Below, piece after piece: positions 32,504-40,565 of a DNA stretch of 64,000 nt; position 1 is the stretch's first letter, and each line of letters starts with the position of its first letter. A model generated the notes under the pieces. The model saw only the letters and a program-made list of their open reading frames with translations, searched no databases and had not been told where the DNA came from. The translations under genes and the position numbers were made by a program. The stretch covers positions 62,001 to 126,000 of the forward strand of contig NZ_JSFK01000001.1 of NCBI RefSeq assembly GCF_000783395.1, given 5' to 3'. Source of the DNA: Pseudomonas chlororaphis (lineage in GTDB: Bacteria > Pseudomonadota > Gammaproteobacteria > Pseudomonadales > Pseudomonadaceae).

Positions 32504-34684
32504 ATGCACAACGACGGGAAAGTGGTGCCTTTGCACAAAGGCACTGCCGATCAGGCGAATCACTCGCCGCTCGCCCGCCTGCCTGTGATTCTGCTTCAGG
32601 TTCGCGACAAGGCGGCCCAGCAACTGCGCCACGGCTTGCAGGAGCTGTTCGATAACGCCGACGACACGTTGTTTGAAATGGCCGACCGGGCGCGCAACGA
32701 CATCGAGCAGAACATCTTTTTCGAAGCCATGCGCGACCTGCGCCTCAAGCGTAAAAACATCGAACGCGGCTTTCTCGAGCAGTTTTTCGACGCCTTCGTC
32801 GGCCTGACTCAATACGATCCCACGCACAACACGCTACCGCACGCCCTGATATACGACGAACTTGCCCCGCGTAGCGACGACATGGAACGCAGTGTCGCGG
32901 TCGAGACGATGGTCGGTCGCGTGCTCAAGCGTAACGGCTTCGCCCTCGATCAACTGACCGCGCGGCTCAACGCGTTGCTTGGCAATACCCTCAATGATCA
33001 GCACAACCCGCTCGGCCCGGCGCTGCTCTGCGAGTTTTTCCTTCAGGCCGGGCGCAACCTGGGCGTGGAGATCAAGGTCAAGCTGATCCTGCTCAAGCTG
33101 TTCGAGCGCTATGTTCTGGCCGACACCGAACAACTCTACGCCGAAGCCAATCAATTGCTGCTAGCCACCGGTGTATTGCCGGAATTGAAAGCAGCCCCGG
33201 CCCGTCGTGCGATTGATCGTGCGGTAGCCGATGTCGACCGCGAGGAAGGCGACGACCCGGCGCCGGTCGACGAAGGTGTACAGGAAGTTTTCGCCGCATT
33301 GCAGGAGTTGCTTTTGCATGTGCGCGGCAGCGTCGCACCGACGCTGGAGTCCAGCGCTGCGGCGCAGCCGATTTCCACTCGCGACCTGTTGCGCCTGCTC
33401 TCGCACTTGCAACAGTACGTGCCGGCGCTGGCGGCTCAGGATGACTTCGATCTGCGCAATCAGCTCGAACAACTGCTGACCCGGGTCAGCGTCAGAAGTG
33501 GCAAATCGCGGATCGTCGGCGATGCGGACGAAGACGTGATCAACCTGATCGCCATGGTCTTCGACTGCATTCTTGAAGACCGCAATGTGCCGGACTCGCT
33601 CAAAGCCTTGATCGCCCGGTTGCAGATTCCGATGCTCAAGGTCGCGGTGCTCGACAAGAGTTTCTTCAGCCGCAGCACCCATCCGGCGCGGCGCCTGCTC
33701 AACGAAATTGCCGAGGCGGCCATGGGCTGGGGCGATTGCGACGGTGAGGCGCGCGACAGCTTGTACCTGCGCATCGAGCAAGTGGTGCAGCGTCTGCTGA
33801 CTGACTTTGTCGATGATCCGGCGATTTTTTCAGAGTTACTGGCCGATTTCCTCGCGTTCACCAGCGACGAACGCCGACGCAGTGAGTTGCTAGAGCAACG
33901 GTTGCGTGACGCCGAAGAGGGGCGAGCGAAGACCGAACTGGCAAGGCTTCGGGTCGAGCGGGCGCTGAATCAAGCGCTGCTGGGCAAAACCCTACCGCCC
34001 TCGGTGGTCACCTTCGTTCAGGACGCCTGGAGCAAAGTACTCCTGCTGACCTGCCTCAAGCATGGCGATCAGTCAGCTGAATGGCAGGCCGACGTGCACA
34101 CCATGGAGCAATTGATCTGGAGTGTGCAGCGTCATGCAGACACTGAGTCCAGTCTGCGCTTGCTGGCACTGGTGCCGGGATTGCTCAAGTCGCTGCGGGA
34201 TGGCCTGAGCAGTTCGGCGTTCGATCCGTTCGCCACCAGCGAGTTTTTCAGTGAGCTGGAAGCCTTGCATGTGCGGGTGCTGGAGCGTTCCGTCGAGGCG
34301 GATTCGGCCGCGCCGATGATCGAGGTGTCGCAGCAGATCATGCTGCAAACCGCCGAGGACAGCAGCATGGCGCTGACCTCGGTACGCTTGCCTCACGACA
34401 CCGCGGGCTTGCGTCAGGTCGAGCAACTGCGACTGGGCAGTTGGGTGGCGTTTCAGGAAGACGATGAAAACAGCCTGCGCTGCAAGCTGGCGGCGATCAT
34501 CGAAGCCACCGGCAAATATGTATTTGTCGATCGCACCGGCATGAAAGTGCTAGAGCGCAGCCGCATCGCCCTGGCCGTGGAATTCGAGCGCGGTGCGGTG
34601 CGTGCGCTGGACGACACCTTGCTGTTCGACCGGGCGCTGGAGTCGGTGCTGGGTAATCTGCGGCGACTCAATCGCGGCAAGTGA
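32504..34684 (+). CDS. DUF1631-family protein
   Basis: A 726-residue, mostly helical soluble protein with no signal peptide or membrane segment. The start H-N-D-G-K-V-V-P-L-H and the block D-D-T-L-F-E-M-A-D-R-A-x-N-D-I-E-Q-N-x-F-F-E-A-M-R are family marks of DUF1631, which is sometimes misannotated as thymidine phosphorylase. Acidic stretches lie near 245-255. The last 90 residues (V-E-Q-L-R-L-G-S-W-V to the end) look like a compact beta domain that recalls PilZ-type folds, but this is a guess. It lies between nadC and ampD as in P. aeruginosa. ampD starts 64 bases after the stop. Confidence 0.8.
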   Translation: MHNDGKVVPLHKGTADQANHSPLARLPVILLQVRDKAAQQLRHGLQELFDNADDTLFEMADRARNDIEQNIFFEAMRDLRLKRKNIERGFLEQFFDAFVGLTQYDPTHNTLPHALIYDELAPRSDDMERSVAVETMVGRVLKRNGFALDQLTARLNALLGNTLNDQHNPLGPALLCEFFLQAGRNLGVEIKVKLILLKLFERYVLADTEQLYAEANQLLLATGVLPELKAAPARRAIDRAVADVDREEGDDPAPVDEGVQEVFAALQELLLHVRGSVAPTLESSAAAQPISTRDLLRLLSHLQQYVPALAAQDDFDLRNQLEQLLTRVSVRSGKSRIVGDADEDVINLIAMVFDCILEDRNVPDSLKALIARLQIPMLKVAVLDKSFFSRSTHPARRLLNEIAEAAMGWGDCDGEARDSLYLRIEQVVQRLLTDFVDDPAIFSELLADFLAFTSDERRRSELLEQRLRDAEEGRAKTELARLRVERALNQALLGKTLPPSVVTFVQDAWSKVLLLTCLKHGDQSAEWQADVHTMEQLIWSVQRHADTESSLRLLALVPGLLKSLRDGLSSSAFDPFATSEFFSELEALHVRVLERSVEADSAAPMIEVSQQIMLQTAEDSSMALTSVRLPHDTAGLRQVEQLRLGSWVAFQEDDENSLRCKLAAIIEATGKYVFVDRTGMKVLERSRIALAVEFERGAVRALDDTLLFDRALESVLGNLRRLNRGK

Positions 34685-34748
34685 TCGCGCGCCGGGGGCC
34701 GATCACGGCATACTGGGCGCCAACACAGTCGGCGTTGAAGGAATCGGT

Positions 34749-35309
34749 ATGCAGTTGGATCCCGCTAGCGGGTGGTGTCACGGGGTGCAGGTGTGCCCAT
34801 CGCCCAACTTCAATGAACGCCCGGCGGGCGAAATTTCCCTGTTGGTCATCCACAACATCAGCCTGCCGCCAGCGCAGTTCGCCACGGGCAAGGTGCAGGA
34901 ATTTTTCCAGAATCGTCTGGATGTCACTGAACATCCCTATTTTGCAGGTATTGCTGACCTGCGCGTTTCCGCGCATTTTCTGATCGAACGTGACGGCAAG
35001 GTCACCCAGTTTGTCTCCTGTCTTGAGCGGGCGTGGCATGCCGGCGTGTCGATGTTCGAAGGCCGGGAAACCTGTAACGATTTTTCCGTGGGCATCGAGC
35101 TTGAAGGCACCGATGATCTGCCGTTCACCGACGCGCAGTATCAGGCGTTGACGGCGCTGACCCGTCAGTTGCAAGTAGCATTTCCGGCTATCACCGGCGC
35201 CCGTATTTGCGGGCACAGCGACATAGCACCCGGGCGTAAGACCGATCCTGGCCCGGCATTCGACTGGGCGCGTTACCGCGCAGCCCTGGCACAAGAGGAA
35301 GGACAATGA
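34749..35309 (+). CDS. ampD: 1,6-anhydro-N-acetylmuramyl-L-alanine amidase AmpD
   Basis: A 186-residue cytosolic zinc amidase that removes the peptide from anhydro-MurNAc during peptidoglycan recycling; its loss derepresses AmpC beta-lactamase through AmpR. The first zinc ligand is His35 in L-V-I-H-N-I-S, and the others lie in C-G-H-S-D-I-A-P-G-R-K-T-D-P-G near the C-terminus; W-H-A-G near 96 is also family-typical. The ATG at 34749 matches the family N-terminus. ampE overlaps the stop (ATGA). Confidence 0.96.
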   Translation: MQLDPASGWCHGVQVCPSPNFNERPAGEISLLVIHNISLPPAQFATGKVQEFFQNRLDVTEHPYFAGIADLRVSAHFLIERDGKVTQFVSCLERAWHAGVSMFEGRETCNDFSVGIELEGTDDLPFTDAQYQALTALTRQLQVAFPAITGARICGHSDIAPGRKTDPGPAFDWARYRAALAQEEGQ

Positions 35310-36145
35310 GTTTTCTGGTGTTACTGCTGGCGCTGTGGATCGAGAAGTTTTCGGCCCTGCGTCATCGGGTTCAACGCGATGGCGGATGGATCCGCGAACT
35401 GAACAAACTCGAGACCAGCGCGCGGCTGGCCAAACAGCCCTGGCTGGTGCTGACGATTCTGGTGCTGTTTCCGGTGGCGTTGCTGGCGCTGTTGCTAGTG
35501 GTGCTGGAACCGGTGGCCTACGGCTTGCTGGCGTTGCCGGTGCATTTGCTGGTGGTGATTTACAGTCTGGGGCGCGGCGACTTGCTCGGCGGTCTCGGGC
35601 CATTTCGTGATGCCTGGCGCCGTGAGGACCTGCAAGCCGCAGCGCATGTGGCCAAGCGTGATCTGGATATCTGCGCCGACAGCGGCGAGCAGTTGCTCGA
35701 GCGGGTGCAGGGGCATCTGCTGTGGCAGGCCTATCAGAGCTTTTTTGCGGTGATCTTCTGGTATTTCGTGCTCGGCCCGGTGGCGGCGTTGGCGTATCGC
35801 TTGTTGGCACTGGCGCAGGAGCACGGGCAGAACCCGGCGCTGGTCGAGCGCGCCGCGCAACTGCGGCATGCCTTTGACTGGTTGCCGGTACGCTTGCTGG
35901 CGGCGAGTCTGGCGCTGGTCGGCAACTTTGTCGCGGTCAGTCGGGTGATGCTGCATGAGTTGCTCAACTGGAACATCAGTGCGGCGCAACTGATCAACCG
36001 GGTCGGTCTGGCGGCGGGCGAGATTCCACCTCCCGTGGTCGGACCGGACGGCATCAACACCCTCGATTGCCTATGGGAACTGCTGCTGCGTGCGGCGGTG
36101 CTGTGGTATGCCGGGTTCGCCTTGTGGACGGTTCTGGTTCACTGA
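35306..36145 (+). CDS. ampE: Regulatory signalling protein AmpE
   Basis: A 279-residue inner-membrane protein coupled to AmpD by a 4-base overlap. The N-terminus M-S-F-L-V-L-L-L-A-L-W-I-E-K-F-S and membrane segments at about 50-75, 145-170, 190-215 and 255-279 fit the AmpE family (related to CobD-type membrane proteins). It is needed with AmpD for normal AmpC control, but its mechanism is unknown. Confidence 0.93.
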   Translation: MSFLVLLLALWIEKFSALRHRVQRDGGWIRELNKLETSARLAKQPWLVLTILVLFPVALLALLLVVLEPVAYGLLALPVHLLVVIYSLGRGDLLGGLGPFRDAWRREDLQAAAHVAKRDLDICADSGEQLLERVQGHLLWQAYQSFFAVIFWYFVLGPVAALAYRLLALAQEHGQNPALVERAAQLRHAFDWLPVRLLAASLALVGNFVAVSRVMLHELLNWNISAAQLINRVGLAAGEIPPPVVGPDGINTLDCLWELLLRAAVLWYAGFALWTVLVH

Positions 36146-36152
36146 CTCATAG

Positions 36153-36190
36153 AAAGATCAAAAGATCGCAGCCTGCGGCAGGTCCTACGA
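36153..36190. repeat. Single REP-like half element (second family)
   Basis: AAGATCAAAAGATCGCAGCC followed by TGCGGCAGGTCCTAC matches one arm of the palindromic element at 38385-38472. It is a lone half here, between ampE and the chemoreceptor gene. The remaining bases before 36344 hold no gene. Confidence 0.75.
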
Positions 36191-36343
36191 GGAGATCTGT
36201 GTGTCGCGGGCTGCGATGTCGTTAACCTTAAGTTACAAAACCTCCCTTCGATTTGAGCTATACAGAGATGGCGCCCGATAGTGGCTATCTGCTGTCGTCT
36301 CGCGCCTGCCAATAAAAACAAGAAAAACCAAGGGAGACTTCCA

Positions 36344-38374
36344 GTGAAGAGCTTGCTCTATCCCGCCGTCTCGCTGATGAACCGTCTGAGCTTCGGCATG
36401 AAGTTCAGCCTGATCAGCGTGCTGTTCCTGGTGCCGATGCTGGTGACCAATTTCTATCTGGTGCGCGATTCCTATCGCGAATTCCAAGGCACCCGCGTCG
36501 AACTGCAAAGCCTCGATCTGCTGGGCAGCAGCCTGGCCCTGCGCCGGGATCTGGAAACTCTCAACAATCTGGTGCAGATCAACGTCACCCTCGGCCAGTC
36601 CGGCAAGGCCGGCAATGTCGAGGCGCAGATCACCACCCTCGAGCAAGCGCTTTTGACGCGCTTGCAGGGGCTGACGGCGATGACCGACGATCCCGAGCAG
36701 ATTCAGGTGTTCGACGGCAAACGCGATGAGATGATCGCCGCGTTCAAGGCCCAGCAAGTGGAAAACTCGCTGCAGAGCAAAAGCGCGTTGATCGGCAAAT
36801 TGTTGGCCAGTGCGCAGATTTTCAGCCAGATCATCAGCAGTCAGGCCGGACTCAGCCGCGATAATCAGAGCGACATTCGTCAGCTCAGCGAGCTGATCAC
36901 CCTGATCACGCCGACCGTCACGCAAACCCTCGGCGAAGGCCGGGCCATGGGCTCGTATTCATTGGGCCAGGGGTTTCTCAACAGTTCTTCGAGCACCCGT
37001 TTCGATGAGCTGATGGTGCAGATCGAAAAACTCCAGGCCGAATACGGCCTGAAGCTGCAGGACGCCCTCAGCTCCAGCAAAGCCGCGCGGGAAAACCTCA
37101 GCGCGGCGGCCGACAGCAGCAAGGCCTCACTGAAACAGGCCAGCGAACTGTTCGAAGAGCAGGTGGTGATGGCCGACACCCTCGATGCACCGTGGCAGGC
37201 GTTTTACGATCAGGTCACCGGGCTGATCGACCGGACTTACCAGCTCAACGAAGCCACGCTGAAATTCCTCGACACCCAATTGCAGCAGCGTCTGGCGCAA
37301 AACCGCACACACATGGTCTTGCAGGCGGTGGCGCTGTCGGTGGTGTTTGTGCTGATTTTCTATCTCTACGGTGGTTTCTACGCCTCGACCCGCACCACGC
37401 TGAAACGCTTGGGCGCGATGATGGACAAGGTCGCGGCCGGCGATATGACGGTCAACTTCAAGGCCAGCAGTCGCGATGAACTGGGTGAGTTGGGCGAGGT
37501 GTTCAATGGCACGGTGCGCAAGATTCATGACTTGATCGAGCGCGTGGGGCAGACCGTCGGCGAGGTCGAGCGTCAGGCCGGGCAGGTTGAACACGTCTCC
37601 GCGCAGAGCAATCAGGCGGTCGCCGGGCAACGCACGCAGATCGAGCAAGTGGCGACGGCGATGAACCAGATGTCGGCGACCTCACTGGAAGTGGCGCGCA
37701 GTGCCGCCGCAGCGGTGAGCAGTGCCCACAGCGTCAATGACGAGACCATCAGTGGTCGTGGTCTGGTCGAATCACAACAGGGCAGCATCGCCGCGCTGGC
37801 CAGCGAGATCGATCAGTCGGTGCTGGTGATCAACCAGTTGGCCAGCGACAGCCAGGCGATCAGTCGTGTTCTGGAAGTAATCAAGAGCATCGCCGAACAA
37901 ACCAACCTGCTGGCGCTCAACGCCGCGATCGAAGCAGCTCGCGCTGGTGAGCAGGGGCGTGGTTTTGCTGTGGTGGCCGATGAAGTACGCACCTTGGCCA
38001 AACGCACCCAGCAATCAACTGAAGAAATCGAACAGATGATCGCCAAGCTGCACGGCGGCGTCGGGGCGGCCGTGAAAGCCATGGGCATCAGCCATCAGAT
38101 GGCCAACGGCACGGTCGGGCAGTCGGAGAAGGTTCAGCAGGCGCTGGAAAATATCCTTGGTGCGGTGGGCATGATCGTCGATCAGAACCAGCAGATCGCC
38201 GCTGCGGTGGAGCAGCAAACGGCGGTGGCCCACGACATCGACCAGAACATCGTCGAGATCAACCGTGCCGGCGAACGCACAGCGCAGGGTGCGCACCAGA
38301 CTGAAGATGCCAGCCGGGCGCTGTCAGCTCAGGTCGTGGAACTGAAACAACTGATCAGCGCCTTCCGCGTCTGA
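36344..38374 (+). CDS. Methyl-accepting chemotaxis protein
   Basis: A 676-residue transmembrane chemoreceptor. A first membrane segment (about 20-40) is followed by a mostly helical periplasmic region of about 280 residues, a second membrane segment (about 324-345), a HAMP domain (about 346-400) and the signalling domain, whose tip contains [21 protein letters not shown] (from 521). I use GTG 36344, with AGGGAG 7 bases upstream; no ATG fits. The ligand is unknown; the large helical sensor resembles the helical-bundle class. P. aeruginosa has a chemoreceptor in the same place between ampE and speC (PA4520). Confidence 0.92.
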   Translation: MKSLLYPAVSLMNRLSFGMKFSLISVLFLVPMLVTNFYLVRDSYREFQGTRVELQSLDLLGSSLALRRDLETLNNLVQINVTLGQSGKAGNVEAQITTLEQALLTRLQGLTAMTDDPEQIQVFDGKRDEMIAAFKAQQVENSLQSKSALIGKLLASAQIFSQIISSQAGLSRDNQSDIRQLSELITLITPTVTQTLGEGRAMGSYSLGQGFLNSSSSTRFDELMVQIEKLQAEYGLKLQDALSSSKAARENLSAAADSSKASLKQASELFEEQVVMADTLDAPWQAFYDQVTGLIDRTYQLNEATLKFLDTQLQQRLAQNRTHMVLQAVALSVVFVLIFYLYGGFYASTRTTLKRLGAMMDKVAAGDMTVNFKASSRDELGELGEVFNGTVRKIHDLIERVGQTVGEVERQAGQVEHVSAQSNQAVAGQRTQIEQVATAMNQMSATSLEVARSAAAAVSSAHSVNDETISGRGLVESQQGSIAALASEIDQSVLVINQLASDSQAISRVLEVIKSIAEQTNLLALNAAIEAARAGEQGRGFAVVADEVRTLAKRTQQSTEEIEQMIAKLHGGVGAAVKAMGISHQMANGTVGQSEKVQQALENILGAVGMIVDQNQQIAAAVEQQTAVAHDIDQNIVEINRAGERTAQGAHQTEDASRALSAQVVELKQLISAFRV

Positions 38375-38384
38375 GCACAAAACC

Positions 38385-38472
38385 CTGTAGGAGCTGCGGC
38401 ACGCTGCGATCTTTTGATCTTGATTTTAAAGATCAAAAGATCGCAGCCTCGTTTCACTCGACAGCTCCTACA
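38385..38472. repeat. REPIN-like palindrome of the second family
   Basis: TGTAGGAGCTG and CAGCTCCTACA bound an inner long palindrome CTGCGATCTTTTGATCTT / AAGATCAAAAGATCGCAG. It lies between the chemoreceptor and tatD ends and can serve as an mRNA end for both. A half copy is at 36153-36190. Confidence 0.85.
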
Positions 38473-38481
38473 AGAGATTTA

Positions 38482-39258
38482 TTACCAGCCGAAGACTTCG
38501 CAGCTGTTGGCGGTGCTGGCGCTGGCCAGTTGTTGCGGGCTGATTTTCATCAACTCGGCCAGCGCCTCGCAGATCGCCGGCAAGTGCGCAGGACTGTTGC
38601 GCTGGCCGGGAAACATCGCAGGTGCCATGTCCGGGGAATCGGTTTCCAGCACGATCGACTCCAGCGGCAGTTCCGCCAGCACCCGATGCATGCGCAACGC
38701 CTGCGGCCAGGTCGGCGCGCCGCCCAGTCCCAGCTTGAAACCGAGTTTGATGTACTCCCGCGCTTCTTCACGGCTGCCGGCAAAGGCGTGGATAATCCCC
38801 GCACGTTTGAGCTTGAAGCGTTTAAGCGTCGCGATCACTGCCGCGTGGCTGCGGCGCACATGGATCAGCGCTGGTAATTCGAAGTCCGCAGCCAATTGCA
38901 GTTGCGCTTCGAACAGCGCCTGTTGCCGCTCGCGGTCGAGGGTTTCGATGAAGTAATCCAGACCGATCTCGCCCACCGCACACAACTGCCGATGACCACG
39001 CAGCCGGGTCAGCCAATCACCGAGTGTCGACAAATCTTCGGGTCGATGCTGATCGAGATACACCGGGTGCAGACCGAATGCCGCGTATAAATCCGCATCG
39101 CTCTGCACCAGATCCCACACCCGTTGCCAATTACCCTCATGGACACCCAACACCACCATCCGCCGCACCCCGAGGGCGCGGCTTTCGGCGAGCAACGCCG
39201 AGCGGTCGGCGTCGAAGTCGGGGAAGTCGAGGTGGGTGTGGCTGTCGATCAGCTCCAC
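38482..39258 (-). CDS. TatD-family metal-dependent hydrolase
   Basis: A 258-residue TIM-barrel metal hydrolase with S-H-T-H-L-D-F at the N-terminus, G-E-I-G-L-D-Y in the middle, L-I-H-V-R-R-S-H, and L-E-T-D-S-P near the end, all ligands of the TatD family (DNase-type hydrolases). It starts with GTG 3 bases after the fruR stop, so the two are likely co-transcribed. Its substrate is unknown; family members have DNase activity in vitro. Confidence 0.9.
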   Translation of the reverse strand: MELIDSHTHLDFPDFDADRSALLAESRALGVRRMVVLGVHEGNWQRVWDLVQSDADLYAAFGLHPVYLDQHRPEDLSTLGDWLTRLRGHRQLCAVGEIGLDYFIETLDRERQQALFEAQLQLAADFELPALIHVRRSHAAVIATLKRFKLKRAGIIHAFAGSREEAREYIKLGFKLGLGGAPTWPQALRMHRVLAELPLESIVLETDSPDMAPAMFPGQRNSPAHLPAICEALAELMKISPQQLASASTANSCEVFGW

Positions 39259-39261
39259 GGC

Positions 39262-40257
39262 TCAGTCCCGGTGAATACGCTGCTTGAAGGTCCGCGCAAT
39301 GGCCTGCACGCCAGGCTTGTACTCCGACTGCTCGACGACGGCCAGCGCCAGTTCCAGCGCCTTGTCGGCGATCAACTGGTGTTGCTGGGCCATGGCGTTG
39401 ACCGGCAACGGCAGGAAGTCCAGCAACTGCGTATCGCCGAAGGTGCCGAGGCGCAGTGGCCGCGATTTCAGCGGGAAGTCATGCAACGCATCGAACACGC
39501 CCTGCAGCAGCACGTAGGACGTGGTCACCAACGCATCGGGCAAATGCCCCAGACGTTGCAGGAGTTCTTCCATCAATTGCTTGCCGCATTCACGGCTGAA
39601 GGATTCCGCATGCTCGACCAGCACTTCGCCTTTGAAGTCGACCAGCGCCTCTTTGAAACCGGCCGCACGTTCCTGGCTTATGCTCAGTTCCGGACGGGCG
39701 CCGAGCAGTACGATCTGCTTCGGTTGCGGATCAAGCAGGCTCTGGGTCAGGTGCAGGCTGGCTTCGCGGTCGTCACTGATTACCGAGCAGAAGTGCTCAG
39801 GCTCCATGACCCGGTCGATGGCGATGATCGGCAGACCTTTGGCCTGCAACTGCCGATAGCTGTCGTCACCGGCCGGCAGGCAACTGGCAACGATCAGCGC
39901 ATCGCAACGTCTTGCACGGAACAATTGCAGCAATTGCCGCTCGCTGTCTGGCGCATCGTCGGAACTGGCGATCAGCAATTGATAGCCGCGCGCCCGCGCA
40001 CCTTGCTCAAGCAGTTTGGCGATCCGCGCGTAACTGGGGTTTTCCAGATCCGGCAGAATAAAGCCCAGCGTGCGCGTGTGCCGACTGCGCAGCCCGGCCG
40101 CTTGAGGGTTTGGCGTAAAGCCGTGCAGATCGACCACCGCCCGCACTCGCTCGACGGTGGCGTTGCTGATGCGTTGCTGTTCGGCCTTGCCGTTGATGAC
40201 GTAGCTGGCGGTGGTCACGGACACTCCGGCCAACCGCGCGATATCACTGAGTTTCAA
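39262..40257 (-). CDS. fruR: Fructose repressor FruR/Cra (LacI family)
   Basis: A 331-residue LacI-type regulator. The N-terminal helix-turn-helix K-L-S-D-I-A-R-L-A-G-V-S-V-T-T-A-S-Y-V-I-N-G is followed by a periplasmic-binding-like sensor domain. It starts with TTG, with AAGGA upstream. In P. putida, FruR releases its operator when fructose-1-phosphate rises; the divergent fruBKA operon carries that operator at 40403-40414. The name Cra is also used, although in pseudomonads the regulon seems local to fru. Confidence 0.95.
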   Translation of the reverse strand: MKLSDIARLAGVSVTTASYVINGKAEQQRISNATVERVRAVVDLHGFTPNPQAAGLRSRHTRTLGFILPDLENPSYARIAKLLEQGARARGYQLLIASSDDAPDSERQLLQLFRARRCDALIVASCLPAGDDSYRQLQAKGLPIIAIDRVMEPEHFCSVISDDREASLHLTQSLLDPQPKQIVLLGARPELSISQERAAGFKEALVDFKGEVLVEHAESFSRECGKQLMEELLQRLGHLPDALVTTSYVLLQGVFDALHDFPLKSRPLRLGTFGDTQLLDFLPLPVNAMAQQHQLIADKALELALAVVEQSEYKPGVQAIARTFKQRIHRD

Positions 40258-40402
40258 CCCGGGATTTCCTTGTTTATTCGAGCTTGCCGCGACATTTTCG
40301 CCAATCCTACCCGATTAGGGCAGGCGACTATTGTCGCAGCGCATCCGACAAGTTGGACTTCAAGGATGGGACATTATCGAGTAACGTGCCGATCAATCTA
40401 GA

Positions 40403-40414
40403 TTAAACGTTTCA
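40403..40414. promoter_or_regulatory. FruR operator in the fruR-fruB gap
   Basis: TTAAACGTTTCA matches the operator reported for P. putida FruR, a near-palindrome. It lies 152 bases before fruB and 146 bases from fruR in the 308-base divergent gap (40258-40565). No other gene is in the gap. Confidence 0.88.
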
Positions 40415-40565
40415 GCAAGCGTATTTTCTACGTTTTAGACGTCTTTGGCCGGTTCTGCCGTGAAACCGCCAAAACTGCCGCTGAAAAGCAAAGCGGTAAA
40501 GCGCCTAAGCTGCAAACCATCCAAAACAATACCTGGCACTCATGAAGCGCCAAAAAGGAGATCGC

